Shown here one piece after another: positions 1-8,763 of a stretch of DNA of 64,000 nucleotides. Both the position numbers and the translations under genes were made by a program. Every line of letters starts with the position of its first letter. Position 1 is the first letter of the stretch. The notes beneath the pieces were generated by a model that did not search any database, was not told the DNA's origin, and saw nothing but the letters and a program-made list of their open reading frames with translations. This DNA comes from CAYMZZ01 sp046297935 (GTDB lineage Bacteria; Bacteroidota; Bacteroidia; Chitinophagales; Chitinophagaceae): assembly GCA_046297935.1 (NCBI GenBank), contig JBKBHA010000001.1:496001-560000 (forward strand), in the 5' to 3' direction.

Positions 1-606
1 CGGATCGGCCTGGTTATATTTTCAGGCGAAAGTTTTACCCAATGTCCCATAACTACTGATCGCAACACGCTCATCCGTCAAATACAGACTCTCGAAAGTC
101 GACATTATCTGAAGGATGGAACCGTTATTGGCGAAGGTCTGGCAACGGCTGTTGACCGGCTCTCGGAGAGCAAGGCAGCCAGCAAGGTCATCATTCTTAT
201 GACCGACGGTAAGGAAGATGCACCCGACACGCGATTGATAGATCCCTTAACCGCTTTGGAAATTGCACGTAGCCGAGGTGTTAAGATTTATACGATTGGT
301 ATGGGGGTGCAGGCGTCCACTGTGGTAGAAACAGGCAATGCAGGCAAATCGGCCGCATTCGATTTTCTGGATGAAAAATTATTACGCGATATGGCCGAAA
401 CAACAGGCGGCCGCTACTTCAGGGCGCGCGACAGGGAAGGCTTGCAGAATATCTACGCACAAATAGATCAACTGGAAAAATCAGAGGTTGATATTACCAG
501 CTATAAAAAATACGAAGAACGATTCCTGCCATTTGTGCTTGCCGCACTCGGTTTTCTGTTTATTGAGTTACTACTCAGTTTCACCATTTTCCGCAAAATG
601 ACCTGA
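1..606 (+). CDS. BatA-like VWA-domain membrane protein (5' end outside window)
   Basis: The reading frame is open from base 1 and ends with TGA at 604-606, so only the C-terminal ~201 residues are present. The visible part is the second half of a von Willebrand A fold: a VIFSGESFTQCP strand, an IGEGLATAVDRL helix and a VIILMTDGKEDAP strand carrying the late MIDAS Asp. One transmembrane helix near the C-terminus (FVLAALGFLFIELLLSFTIF) is followed by a short basic tail. This arrangement matches BatA of the Bacteroidota Bat (aerotolerance) clusters, membrane proteins whose VWA domain faces the periplasm. The N-terminal DxSxS motif lies outside the window, and the downstream gene is rsgA, so a BatB cannot be checked. 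BatA is favoured over BatB because of the FAGESFTQCP-like segment and the C-terminal anchor. Confidence 0.8.
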   Translation, partial: RIGLVIFSGESFTQCPITTDRNTLIRQIQTLESRHYLKDGTVIGEGLATAVDRLSESKAASKVIILMTDGKEDAPDTRLIDPLTALEIARSRGVKIYTIGMGVQASTVVETGNAGKSAAFDFLDEKLLRDMAETTGGRYFRARDREGLQNIYAQIDQLEKSEVDITSYKKYEERFLPFVLAALGFLFIELLLSFTIFRKMT

Positions 607-672
607 TGAGGTTTTTTTTGCGTTTGATTCCTCAACTTTGCCTTACTCTGCCAGTGGCGGAAATTACGCAAT

Positions 673-1596
673 ATGAAAGCAACAGTGTTTAAGTCAACCG
701 GAAGCTGGTACAACCTGAAGGCAGAAAATGGGAACTGGTACCAGGGGCGCATCAGAGGTGTATTGAAACTTGATGGCATCACCAGCACCAATCCAGCTGC
801 GGTGGGTGACCGGGTGGAGATGACTATTGAAGATGAACTTGCTGCTACCGCTATTATTACTGAGATACTTGATCGACGTAACTACATCAACCGGCAATCG
901 CCTAGGCACAAGCACCAACATCATATTATTGCAGCCAATCTTGATCAATCTGTACTGGTAGCAACTTTAAGGGAGCCACGAACCTCGGCCGGTTTTATCG
1001 ACCGTTTTCTGGTGGCATCGGAAATGTATCATGTGTCTGCCATTATCGTTTTCAACAAGTCGGATTTGTATCGTTCAAAAGAAGAGGAGCAATATGAACG
1101 TTGGAAAGAAATATATGAGAAAGCGGGTTATCGCTGCATTCGCTGCAGTGCCGAATCAGGCGAAGGTATCGGCGAGTTGCAACAGCAACTGAAAGACAAA
1201 GTCAGTTTGTTCAGCGGACATTCTGGCGTGGGCAAATCAACATTACTCAATAAAATACTTCCTGGTCTTGACCTGCGTACCCGCGATGTAAGCGGCTGGA
1301 GCGGCAAGGGAATGCATACCACCACATTTGCAGAAATGTTTGAACTGCCCGGGGGTGGCGCTATCATAGACACACCTGGTATGCGGGAGTTCGGCCTTGT
1401 AGACCTTGATCCCACTGAGCTTTCGCACTATTTTCCAGAAATGCGTGCGTATATAGGACAATGCCAGTTCAATAATTGCATCCACATTAACGAACCAGGC
1501 TGCGCGGTTAAAAAAGCGGCCAGCGAAGGCGCTATATCAATTGAGCGTTTTGAAAGCTACGTGACCCTGCTGGCGTCCATGCAGGAAAAGCTCTGA
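673..1596 (+). CDS. rsgA: Ribosome small subunit-dependent GTPase A (RsgA/YjeQ)
   Basis: A GTPase that acts in late maturation of the 30S subunit. The 307 residues show the diagnostic circular permutation of G motifs: G4 NKSD at 128-131 comes before the Walker A GHSGVGKST at 182-190 and G3 DTPG at 233-236. An N-terminal OB-fold-like region (about 1-75) precedes the GTPase domain. The C-terminal zinc knuckle is visible as Cys264, Cys269, His271 and Cys277. Length is normal for the family. It follows the batA-like gene by 66 bp on the same strand and converges with a small unknown gene. Confidence 0.97.
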   Translation: MKATVFKSTGSWYNLKAENGNWYQGRIRGVLKLDGITSTNPAAVGDRVEMTIEDELAATAIITEILDRRNYINRQSPRHKHQHHIIAANLDQSVLVATLREPRTSAGFIDRFLVASEMYHVSAIIVFNKSDLYRSKEEEQYERWKEIYEKAGYRCIRCSAESGEGIGELQQQLKDKVSLFSGHSGVGKSTLLNKILPGLDLRTRDVSGWSGKGMHTTTFAEMFELPGGGAIIDTPGMREFGLVDLDPTELSHYFPEMRAYIGQCQFNNCIHINEPGCAVKKAASEGAISIERFESYVTLLASMQEKL

Positions 1597-1615
1597 TCTA
1601 GGGTCCTTTGGTGTT

Positions 1616-1948
1616 TCAGGCAGAATGCCGTAACGCAGGCAAATGCTGAAGCTGTTCTTCTATCAGGGCACCCAGTTCAATAACGGCTTTATTCTCCTTA
1701 TACACTGCCCGATGTTCTCGGGAGGGTAATACAGAAACCCCGCTATAAATATCGTAATGGAGCGATAGCTGATGACCCTGGAAACGAAAATCCCAATTAA
1801 TGGAATCGAATTCGTCTTCTTTTTTGTAAAAACTAATCGAAAATTGATCCTCCAGCAGCGAAGCTACCTGGTAGAAGAGTTGAAGGTTGCCATCATCCGC
1901 AATAATTGCTTCGGTGCAACCGAGTGAGGTTCGTAGGGCAAGGCTCAT
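1616..1948 (-). CDS. Small conserved-looking protein of unknown function
   Basis: 110 residues with an ATG start, no signal peptide and no membrane segment, so probably cytoplasmic. The composition is balanced and acidic, with alternating hydrophobic residues in the middle (FSISFYKKEDEFDSINWDFRFQGHQLSLHYDIYSGVSV) that suggest a small beta-sheet flanked by helices. I do not recognise the family. Coding is supported by length, ordinary codon use and lack of a competing frame. It is convergent with rsgA, 19 bp apart. Confidence 0.6.
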   Translation of the reverse strand: MSLALRTSLGCTEAIIADDGNLQLFYQVASLLEDQFSISFYKKEDEFDSINWDFRFQGHQLSLHYDIYSGVSVLPSREHRAVYKENKAVIELGALIEEQLQHLPALRHSA

Positions 1949-2016
1949 AGTGAAAGATTTACGGTTAACGATCTTTCAATAAGACTTGGATTTCTGCCGA
2001 TAAGCTGCTTGAAATG

Positions 2017-2199
2017 TTAGCCTTTGAATTTTTTGGCTTTGCGTGCAGCTTTTTCAGCCGCCGGATCTCCGCTTAGCAATTTTTCTGCGCCCACATTTTT
2101 TCCATTGGTGGGACAGCCATATTTTGGCTTGAAAAGACTGCAGGATCCAAACAGGATCAGAAAGCAGATGAGTACGGACAGCGGGAAAGTGTTTTTCAT
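2017..2199 (-). CDS. Small predicted lipoprotein
   Basis: The start is placed at the ATG giving MKNTFPLSVLICFLILFGSCS; upstream in-frame Met codons exist, but only this one gives a compact signal peptide. The lipobox is LFGSC, so the mature protein would be a ~40-residue lipoprotein starting at Cys. The mature part is Lys/Ala-rich (SGDPAAEKAARKAKKFKG) with a KPKYGCPTNGKNVGAEKLLSG stretch. Short Cys-Pro lipoproteins of this kind are common in Bacteroidota and have no known role. The gene stands alone between two other minus-strand genes. Confidence 0.65.
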   Translation of the reverse strand: MKNTFPLSVLICFLILFGSCSLFKPKYGCPTNGKNVGAEKLLSGDPAAEKAARKAKKFKG

Positions 2200-2290
2200 T
2201 GTCGGGCGCATATTGGTAAAACGAAAGTAAACCGTAAAAATTGCAAATGCCATAGTAAAACTACGTCGCCGCGGAATTCATTTTTCTGAA

Positions 2291-2305
2291 TTCTGAGACT
2301 CAGAA
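2291..2305. terminator. Short palindrome downstream of the gamma-carbonic-anhydrase-like gene
   Basis: TTCTGAG-A-CTCAGAA lies directly after the stop codon of the minus-strand gene ending at 2308. On the minus strand it is followed by TTCAGAAAAA rather than a T-run, so it is a weak terminator candidate only. Confidence 0.3.
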
Positions 2306-2307
2306 GT

Positions 2308-2856
2308 TTAGCTTCCCATTTTATTTTCCGGAGCCGGCACCTGGTCTCTGAACCAGCCGGCATATTTGATATAATTTCCGGCTATGCGATTGATTTCTCC
2401 TTCAATCAGCTCTGCAGAAATGTCTTTTACTTTTCGGGCTGGAACGCCTGCATAAATGCTGGCGGGCTCACAAATTGTGTTTTCCAGAACCACCGCACCT
2501 GCGGCAATTATGGTATTGCTGTGCACCACCGCCTGATCCATGATAATTGCACCCATGCCAACAAGCACATGATCGTGTAGTGTACAACCGTGAATGATGG
2601 CGTGGTGGCCGATAGAAACGTTATTGCCAATAGTGGTGCCACATTTTTGGTACGTGCAATGTATGCAGGCGCCGTCCTGAATATTGACTCTGTTGCCAAT
2701 TCGGATAAAGTTTACATCGCCACGAACTACTGCATTGAACCAGATACTGCACTCATCGCCCGTACTCACATCGCCAACAACGGTAGCATTGGGTGCTATA
2801 AAGCAATTGGAACCAAATTGGGGATATTTGCCTTCTACATGCAGGATGGTAGCCAT
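2308..2856 (-). CDS. Gamma-carbonic-anhydrase family hexapeptide-repeat protein
   Basis: The start is placed at the ATG giving MATILHVEGKYPQFG, because the family begins there and the upstream 43 codons have no family features. The 182 residues form a left-handed beta-helix of isoleucine-rich hexapeptide repeats (for example APNATVVGDVSTGDECSIWFNAVVRGD). The metal-site pattern is present: VVRGDVNFIRIGNRVNIQDG, then one His in IHCTYQ and the pair in GHHAIIHGC. The C-terminal helix (ELIEGEINRIAGNYIKYAGWF) is typical of YrdA/PaaY/CaiE-type proteins. Whether it has carbonic anhydrase activity cannot be told from sequence; many members are of unknown substrate. It is divergent from the aminotransferase at 2977. 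Confidence 0.9.
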   Translation of the reverse strand: MATILHVEGKYPQFGSNCFIAPNATVVGDVSTGDECSIWFNAVVRGDVNFIRIGNRVNIQDGACIHCTYQKCGTTIGNNVSIGHHAIIHGCTLHDHVLVGMGAIIMDQAVVHSNTIIAAGAVVLENTICEPASIYAGVPARKVKDISAELIEGEINRIAGNYIKYAGWFRDQVPAPENKMGS

Positions 2857-2976
2857 AATGTTGCATTTTTTATTTCTTGTAACTGATTTGCAAATTATCC
2901 AATTTAGATTGTTTGACGCATTTTCATTTTTTCTGCCAAATCCATCCGTTCTTTGCACCTGAATTGTTTTGCGAGC

Positions 2977-4182
2977 ATGAATCAACGCGAATTATTTCTG
3001 CGCCATGTGGCACAAACATCAGCTGCGCCGCTGGCGATTGAAGTAGCAAAGGCAGGCGGATGTTACCTAACCGACACGGCGGGCAAATCCTATCTTGATC
3101 TGATTGGCGGCATCAGTGTGGCGAATACCGGGCATGGCCATCCAGCGGTGCTTCAGGCAATTCAGGAACAGGCGGCAGCCTACCTGCATGTAATGGTTTA
3201 TGGGGAAATGATAGAAGGGCCGCAGGTGCAATATGCAAGCCGGCTCTGTGAATTGTTGCCTGCCAATCTGAATTCTGTTTATTTCACCAACTCGGGCGCT
3301 GAGGCAGTAGAAGGCGCTATGAAACTGGCCAAAAGGGTGACAGGCCGTTCAAACATAGCCGCATTCAATCATTCCTACCATGGATCAACGCAGGGCGCGC
3401 TGAGCATACTGGGCGATGAGTACTGGCGACAAGCTTACCGTCCGCTGCTGCCAGGCATCCGGCACCTCAGCTATAATCATCAAGAGAGTCTACTGCAAAT
3501 TGATGACACAGTTGCCTGTGTTATTGTAGAAACCGTACAGGCAGAGGCCGGCGTAATTGCTCCCGATCCAAAATGGCTAAAGGATTTGAGAGCACGTTGT
3601 ACCGAGACGGGTTGTTTGCTGGTCTTCGACGAAATACAGGCTGGCTTTGGCAGAACGGGAACTTTGTGGGCTTTCGAACAATTCGGTGTGGCGCCAGACA
3701 TTTTATTGTTGGGAAAAGCACTCGGAGGTGGCATGCCGCTGGGTGCGTTCATTGCCGATAGAAATTTAATGTGGATGCTCACCGACACACCGGTGTTGGG
3801 CCATATCACCACCTTTGGCGGTCACCCGGTAAGTTGTGCAGCCGGGCTGGCTGCCCTGAACGTTCTGCTAACAGAGGGCTGGATCAATTCGGTTAAACAA
3901 AAAGAAAAGCTGTTCCGATCTTTATTGAAACATCCAGCTATTCTGGGAATTCGTTCTGCGGGACTGTGGCTGGCTGTTCGATTCAACGACTTTCAATTCA
4001 ACAAACAGGTCATTGACGAGTGTATAAGAAGAGGACTATTTACCGACTGGTTCCTGTTTGCATCCGACTGCTTGCGAATATCGCCGCCACTGTGCATTAC
4101 AGAAGAAGAGATTGTTACTGCGGCTGGCATAATTTTGGCGGCAATTGACCAGGCACAGCAGACAACAGCAGGGCATGGATGA
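2977..4182 (+). CDS. Class III pyridoxal-phosphate aminotransferase (ornithine/acetylornithine-like)
   Basis: 401 residues from the ATG giving MNQRELFLRHVAQTSAAP. Family features: LDLIGGISVANTGHGHP at the N-terminus, the cofactor-phosphate loop NSGAEAVEGAMKLAK (105-119), DEIQAGFGRTG (218-228) whose Asp binds the pyridine nitrogen, and the Schiff-base Lys247 in LLLGKALGGGMPLGA. It then has TTFGGHPVSCAAGLAAL. The fold and length fit acetylornithine/ornithine/4-aminobutyrate aminotransferases, but the substrate cannot be assigned. No arginine or proline genes are adjacent. Confidence 0.88.
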   Translation: MNQRELFLRHVAQTSAAPLAIEVAKAGGCYLTDTAGKSYLDLIGGISVANTGHGHPAVLQAIQEQAAAYLHVMVYGEMIEGPQVQYASRLCELLPANLNSVYFTNSGAEAVEGAMKLAKRVTGRSNIAAFNHSYHGSTQGALSILGDEYWRQAYRPLLPGIRHLSYNHQESLLQIDDTVACVIVETVQAEAGVIAPDPKWLKDLRARCTETGCLLVFDEIQAGFGRTGTLWAFEQFGVAPDILLLGKALGGGMPLGAFIADRNLMWMLTDTPVLGHITTFGGHPVSCAAGLAALNVLLTEGWINSVKQKEKLFRSLLKHPAILGIRSAGLWLAVRFNDFQFNKQVIDECIRRGLFTDWFLFASDCLRISPPLCITEEEIVTAAGIILAAIDQAQQTTAGHG

Positions 4183-4241
4183 GGAGGCTGATCCAGCCGT
4201 TTAGTCTAATTCGCATTCCTTAATCTTCAATACCATTCTTT

Positions 4242-4724
4242 ATGAGAAAGATTCTACTCTTTTTGCTCATCAGCAGCCTTGCAATTTCAAGCAATGCCCT
4301 AACTATTCCGGCGAGCAAGCAACCCCTTAAAGCGACCGAAGTTTATTTGCCCATCGGGCAAAATGGGGAATTAGTTTCCCTTTACGAGCTTACCGTGATG
4401 AGCCCGCGCGATATGCAGAAACTGACGGGAAAAAAACTGGGCTTTTTCAAACGAATGGAATTCCGGATCGCCCAGAATAAGCTTCGTCAGGCTATCAATA
4501 AAGATGGAACTTTTAGCGACAAGCGCATGAAGCGCTATTATAATCGTATGATTGACGGTACTACCGGTTTTCACCTGGGAGGCTTTATTCTCGGTCTGAT
4601 TCTCGGCCCAATTGGCGCTATCATAGCACTGTTCATTAACGACGAGAAAAAACCTAATCGTCTCAAATGGTCGTTGATCGGCCTGATTGTTTGGCTGATT
4701 ATTGGAGGATCGTTTGTGCTGTAG
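4242..4724 (+). CDS. Exported small membrane protein of unknown function
   Basis: 160 residues. A signal peptide (MRKILLFLLISSLAISSNA) is followed by a ~90-residue basic soluble part with a Lys-rich helix (KRMEFRIAQNKLRQAINKDG). Two C-terminal membrane helices follow: GFHLGGFILGLILGPIGAIIALFI and LKWSLIGLIVWLIIGGSFVL. The Gly-rich first helix resembles small glycine-zipper membrane proteins in Bacteroidota. No function is known to me. Its stop codon lies 8 bp before the octamer repeats at 4733. Confidence 0.7.
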   Translation: MRKILLFLLISSLAISSNALTIPASKQPLKATEVYLPIGQNGELVSLYELTVMSPRDMQKLTGKKLGFFKRMEFRIAQNKLRQAINKDGTFSDKRMKRYYNRMIDGTTGFHLGGFILGLILGPIGAIIALFINDEKKPNRLKWSLIGLIVWLIIGGSFVL

Positions 4725-4732
4725 GATTCTGT

Positions 4733-5012
4733 AGTTGTGTAGTTGTTTGGTTGTGTAGTTGTTGAGTTGTTGAGTTGTGTTGTTAGTGTAAGATTCTGCG
4801 TAAATCTGTGTAAAAATCTGCGCAAATCTGCGGGAACAGAACTAGTTCTATTAAGTGTTGCATGCCATCGGAAGCAGCTTTTCTGTTCCCGCAGATTTAC
4901 GCAGATTTTTACACAGATTTACACAGATTTTTTGATGCATCGATTCGAACTACACACAGAAACAATTCAACGACTCAACAACTACACAACTACACAACTC
5001 AACAACTACACA
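4733..5012. repeat. Nested inverted repeat built from octamers around a conserved core
   Basis: Six tandem octamers of the type AGTTGTGT/AGTTGTTG occupy 4733-4780. Their reverse complements (ACTACACA/ACTCAACA, five units) occupy 4973-5012. Inside these lies a second inverted repeat: 4793-4843 (TCTGCG and ATCTGTG words ending in GGGAACAGAA) against 4879-4935 (TTCTGTTCCCGCAGATTTAC and more CAGATTT words). About 35 bp separates the inner arms. It sits between convergent genes, and the last octamer supplies the final Val codon and TAG stop of glpF. A second copy of the core is at 35.6 kb. No coding sense: overlapping frames here are compositional artefacts. Confidence 0.85.
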
Positions 5013-5722
5013 ATCCTTCCATACACCCACGCTCCCAACACCGCACCAGCGATGGGTGCCAGCACAGGTATCCAGGAATAAGCCCAGTCGAAATTAGCTT
5101 TTCCTTTGATGGGTAAAATAGCATGTGCTATTCGTGGCGCCAGGTCGCGGGCCGGATTGATAGCATATCCGGTTGGACCGCCAAGTGAAAGTCCAATGGC
5201 AAGAACCAGAAATGCTACCGGCATGGCATCAAGGGCACCGAGGCTGCTGCTGGGCTTTGAAATAACCAGGGCGCCGAGCATTAACACAAACGTGCCGATC
5301 ATTTCAGTAATAAAATTAAATAGAGGCTTTCGTTCGGCTGGCGCAGTACAAAACACCGCCAGCTTCAGTCCTGCATCAGCCGTTTTATCGAAATGGGGCT
5401 TATAGGCCAGCCAGGCTAGCACAGCTCCGGTAAAGGCGCCCAGAAACTGTGCTCCCAGGTAAGTGCCCAACAAAGAACTGTCGAATCTGTCGGTGCTGGC
5501 GAGTGCGATGGTCACAGCCGGATTAATATGGCCGCTGCCCCCCAGGTGCAGCGATGAGTAAACGCCCACAAATACGGCCATCGACCAGCCAAAAGTAATT
5601 ACAATCCATCCGCTTCCATTGCCTTTGCTGTTGTTTAAAACAACATTAGCTACCACGCCGGCCCCTAGTAAAAGCAACAGGGATGTGCCAACAAATTCAC
5701 CCAGAAAAGGAGACATAAGCAA
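5006..5722 (-). CDS. glpF: Glycerol uptake facilitator (aquaglyceroporin)
   Basis: 238 residues, a major-intrinsic-protein channel with six membrane helices and two half-helices. Both pore motifs are present: NPA at 67-69 (HINPAVTIALA) and NPA at 189-191 (YAINPARDLAPR). The Asp after the second NPA-Arg and the Gly-rich GGPTGYAINPARD segment are hallmarks of glycerol-conducting rather than water-only channels. It is the last gene of the minus-strand glp/sus cluster, 26 bp after glpK, and would bring glycerol across the inner membrane. An internal ATG two codons in (MSPFLGEF) is an equally good start. The stop codon is part of an octamer repeat. Confidence 0.96.
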   Translation of the reverse strand: MLMSPFLGEFVGTSLLLLLGAGVVANVVLNNSKGNGSGWIVITFGWSMAVFVGVYSSLHLGGSGHINPAVTIALASTDRFDSSLLGTYLGAQFLGAFTGAVLAWLAYKPHFDKTADAGLKLAVFCTAPAERKPLFNFITEMIGTFVLMLGALVISKPSSSLGALDAMPVAFLVLAIGLSLGGPTGYAINPARDLAPRIAHAILPIKGKANFDWAYSWIPVLAPIAGAVLGAWVYGRIV

Positions 5723-5748
5723 TCGTTTTTGATATTGTTCAATAAAAT

Positions 5749-7248
5749 TTATTCCACCTCCTCGGTCCAGGCCTGAGCCGCCCTTACCGCCCGCTTCCAG
5801 TCTTTTTGCAGCTGGCCCCGGTGCTGATCGGTCATTTCAGGCGAAAATACACGGTCCTGCTGCCAGTTGAGTCGTGCTTCTTCAAGTTCGGACCAGAAAC
5901 CTACTGCCAGGCCGGCCAGGTAGGCCGCTCCAAGCGCTGTAGTTTCCGTCACACTTGGCCGCACTACTTCGGTATTCAGAATATCGCTTTGAAATTGCAT
6001 CAACTGGTTGTTGACAGTTGCTCCGCCGTCGACCCGTAGCTGGCGGATGGGGATTCCCGCATCTGCCTCCATTGCTTTCAGCAGATCCATCGACTGAAAA
6101 GCAATGCTTTCCACCGCGGCGCGGGCCAAATGCGCGTCGGAACTGCCACGAGTGATGCCTACCACCACACCCCGGGCATGTTGATTCCAATAAGGGGCGC
6201 CTAATCCGGTGAATGCAGGTACCAGGTATACCCCGCCATTGTCCTTCACTTTTGCACAAAGTTGTTCCACGTCGGCAGAGTTCTGAATAATGTGCAGACC
6301 ATCGCGGAGCCATTGCACAACTGCGCCACCTATAAACACACTTCCTTCGAGTGCGTATTGTACGGAATCGCCAAGTTTCCAGGCCACTGTAGTCAACAGG
6401 TTGTTGTTAGAAGCAACAGGCATGCTGCCGGTATTCATCAGCATAAAACATCCGGTACCATAGGTGTTCTTCACCATGCCGGGTTCGGTGCACATTTGCC
6501 CAAATAAAGCCGCCTGCTGGTCGCCCGCAATTCCGCTTACCGGAATATTGGGACCAGATAAGATGGTTTCAGCGTGGCCGTAAACCTCGCTGCTGCTCCT
6601 CACCTCCGGGAGCATGGACTCCGGTATGCCGAATAGTGCCAGAAGTTCCGCATCCCAGTTTAGTGTATGAATATTGAAGAGCAGGGTACGCGAAGCGTTC
6701 GATACATCGGTAGCATGAACTTTTCCATTGGTCAGCTTCCATAGCAACCAACTGTCAACGGTGCCAAAACACAATTCGCCACGCTGAGCCTTGTCGCGGG
6801 CCCCTTCTACATGGTCGAGTATCCATTTCACTTTAGTGCCTGAAAAATATGCGTCCGTAACCAGTCCTGTCTTTGCGCGAATCATATCTGCCCTGCCTTC
6901 TTTTTTCAGTTGATCGCAATAGGCAGCGGTGCGGCGGTCCTGCCACACAATGGCAGGACAAATTGGTAGATGGGTGTCACGATCCCACACCACGGTTGTT
7001 TCACGCTGATTGGTGATGCCGATGGCTGCAATATCGCGTGTGCTTAGTCCTGCCTTCAGTATCGCTTCTGTTGCTACTCCCAGTTGAGTGCTCCATATTT
7101 CACTTGCATCGTGTTCTACCCAGCCCGGTTGTGGGAAAAATTGAGTGAACTCTTTTTGTGCAGAGGCAACCAGTTGTCCAGCCTTGTTGAACAGTATTGC
7201 CCGGGAACTGGTAGTTCCCTGATCGAGAGAAAGAATAAAATCAGCCAT
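5749..7248 (-). CDS. glpK: Glycerol kinase
   Basis: 499 residues, the normal length of an FGGY kinase. It converts glycerol and ATP to sn-glycerol-3-phosphate. Visible motifs: the N-terminal phosphate loop SLDQGTTSSRAILF, TNQRETTVVWDR, the Asp-containing GIAGDQQAALFGQ, GTGCFMLMNTG and the C-terminal FGGY signature region with LRVDGGATVNNQLMQFQSD. It follows the SGNH-GDPD gene by only 9 bp and precedes glpF, so it is certainly in the same transcript. The product feeds GlpD, encoded upstream in the same cluster. Confidence 0.98.
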   Translation of the reverse strand: MADFILSLDQGTTSSRAILFNKAGQLVASAQKEFTQFFPQPGWVEHDASEIWSTQLGVATEAILKAGLSTRDIAAIGITNQRETTVVWDRDTHLPICPAIVWQDRRTAAYCDQLKKEGRADMIRAKTGLVTDAYFSGTKVKWILDHVEGARDKAQRGELCFGTVDSWLLWKLTNGKVHATDVSNASRTLLFNIHTLNWDAELLALFGIPESMLPEVRSSSEVYGHAETILSGPNIPVSGIAGDQQAALFGQMCTEPGMVKNTYGTGCFMLMNTGSMPVASNNNLLTTVAWKLGDSVQYALEGSVFIGGAVVQWLRDGLHIIQNSADVEQLCAKVKDNGGVYLVPAFTGLGAPYWNQHARGVVVGITRGSSDAHLARAAVESIAFQSMDLLKAMEADAGIPIRQLRVDGGATVNNQLMQFQSDILNTEVVRPSVTETTALGAAYLAGLAVGFWSELEEARLNWQQDRVFSPEMTDQHRGQLQKDWKRAVRAAQAWTEEVE

Positions 7249-7257
7249 TGCAATCGT

Positions 7258-8760
7258 TTAATTAGCAAAATAATTCACATAATCGGTAATGATGCCATCG
7301 ACACCCATTTCTTTAAGTCGCTTTATGTCATCCATGGTATTTACGGTCCAGGGAATAATTTTCATTCCGCGATCATGGCACTCTTTCACCAGCGCGGGTG
7401 TAACCGCGGAATAATGCGGGCTGTATATTCCGGGAGTATAGCCCAGATCAGCCAATTGCCCTGCCAGTGTCCGCTTATCGTTGCCACCCATCAGCACCGC
7501 AGTTTCTATATCGGGATAATTTTGATGTAATATCTGAAGCGGACGAAAATCGAATGACTGCAAATAACATCGTTCTTCTATTTTTCTTTCACGCAAAACT
7601 TTCATCACGAGATCCACCATTTCATGAATGGGAGCATTTTTAATGCCATCATCTGATTTGTTTGCTTTTAGTTCAATATTATATCTGATAGTAACATTCT
7701 TTTTGCGCGCATAGGCATCTGCAGAGTCGAGTAGTTCGCCCAACAGTGGTTTATAGGCTGCCAGCTTTTTTTGTTCAGGAAAACCAGGATGTGGTTTCAT
7801 TCCTACATCGTATTTCCGGATGCTGTCGTAAGTCATTTTATACAGCAAATGAGTTTGAGCTTCTTTTGCTGTTAAAACCCTGCCATCAGGCGTGGTGCTG
7901 TAATCGGCATGGAAATACACATCGTGCGAAACCACCACTTGTTTGTCTTTGGAAATAACCACATCGATCTCCAGCGTATGTGCCCCTTTATCGATGGCAA
8001 GGTACATGGATTGCAGTGTGTTTTCAGGCATCAACCCTCGAATACCGCGGTGACCGATTTTGTTGAAATCGACATGCTCGAACCGGGTGGGTCGGGCAAG
8101 AAATCGAATCAGCGAAGCCCAGTGAGTGTATCCTGCAGCATTCAAATGAAGGCCATCGTAGGTAAATTCTTTCGGCAACTTTCCATTGGCATCTAGAAAA
8201 TGCTGGTAAGTGTCGATCAGGTGAATATTTTCTTCGGCAGCCAATTTTTTCAGGCCTTCGTTAACCGTTTTAATATTGGCATCCTTGTTAAAGTGATTGC
8301 GCGCCGGAAATTCATTGTTTACCGGCAGTACCGTTTGAAAATAGATGATGGTACGCGGCGCACCCGCCTTTATACGCTGAATGATCCGTTTGTAATTCTG
8401 GAGGATTACTTTGTCGGGAATATTCCGCGCGATATCATTGATCCCGATCAGGATAAATACTTTTGAAGGTTGTCCTTTTATTACTTCGTCGAGCCGCTCC
8501 AGCACTCCAAAGGTTATATCGCCCGAAATACCCCGATTACGCGCTTCGGGCAACTGTAGCAATTCATGCCATTCATTATAATCGGTGATGCTGTTTCCCA
8601 AAAAAACTACGTCGTTGGGCGAGTGGTGATAGCTTCGAAACTGCGAAACCTTTAATTCGTAATTGCCGGGTCTGTATGTGCTGTCCCACACAGCTTTTTG
8701 CGAATGCAAGGCTGTGTGGCTGATGAGTAGGATTGCTGCGACTACCATTATTCTGGTCAA
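7258..8760 (-). CDS. SGNH hydrolase - glycerophosphodiester phosphodiesterase fusion
   Basis: 500 residues in one frame, with a signal peptide at 1-20. Domain 1 (about 25-222) is an SGNH/GDSL-type hydrolase: block I LGNSITD with nucleophile Ser57, block II RGISGD, block III GIND at 106-109 and block V DGLH with Asp202 and His205. Domain 2 (about 232-498) is a GDPD TIM barrel: HRG at 237-239, PENT at 245-248, EID at 264-266, SHD at 278-280, IELKAN and a C-terminal WTVNTMDDIKRLKEMGVDGIITDY. The likely site is the periplasm. SGNH could remove an ester-linked group and GDPD would then split a glycerophosphodiester to glycerol-3-phosphate and an alcohol. The adjacent glpK and glpF support this. 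The acyl substrate is inference. Confidence 0.92.
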   Translation of the reverse strand: MTRIMVVAAILLISHTALHSQKAVWDSTYRPGNYELKVSQFRSYHHSPNDVVFLGNSITDYNEWHELLQLPEARNRGISGDITFGVLERLDEVIKGQPSKVFILIGINDIARNIPDKVILQNYKRIIQRIKAGAPRTIIYFQTVLPVNNEFPARNHFNKDANIKTVNEGLKKLAAEENIHLIDTYQHFLDANGKLPKEFTYDGLHLNAAGYTHWASLIRFLARPTRFEHVDFNKIGHRGIRGLMPENTLQSMYLAIDKGAHTLEIDVVISKDKQVVVSHDVYFHADYSTTPDGRVLTAKEAQTHLLYKMTYDSIRKYDVGMKPHPGFPEQKKLAAYKPLLGELLDSADAYARKKNVTIRYNIELKANKSDDGIKNAPIHEMVDLVMKVLRERKIEERCYLQSFDFRPLQILHQNYPDIETAVLMGGNDKRTLAGQLADLGYTPGIYSPHYSAVTPALVKECHDRGMKIIPWTVNTMDDIKRLKEMGVDGIITDYVNYFAN

Positions 8761-8763
8761 GAT

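Noticed and set aside
4793..4935. CRISPR array
   Set aside because: ATCTGCG words recur at about 11-bp spacing with mirror symmetry; there are no 20-40-bp spacers and no cas genes.
4743..5116. Open frames across the octamer element near glpF
   Set aside because: Low-complexity translation of inverted octamers (NYTTQQLHNY); overlaps the real end of glpF.
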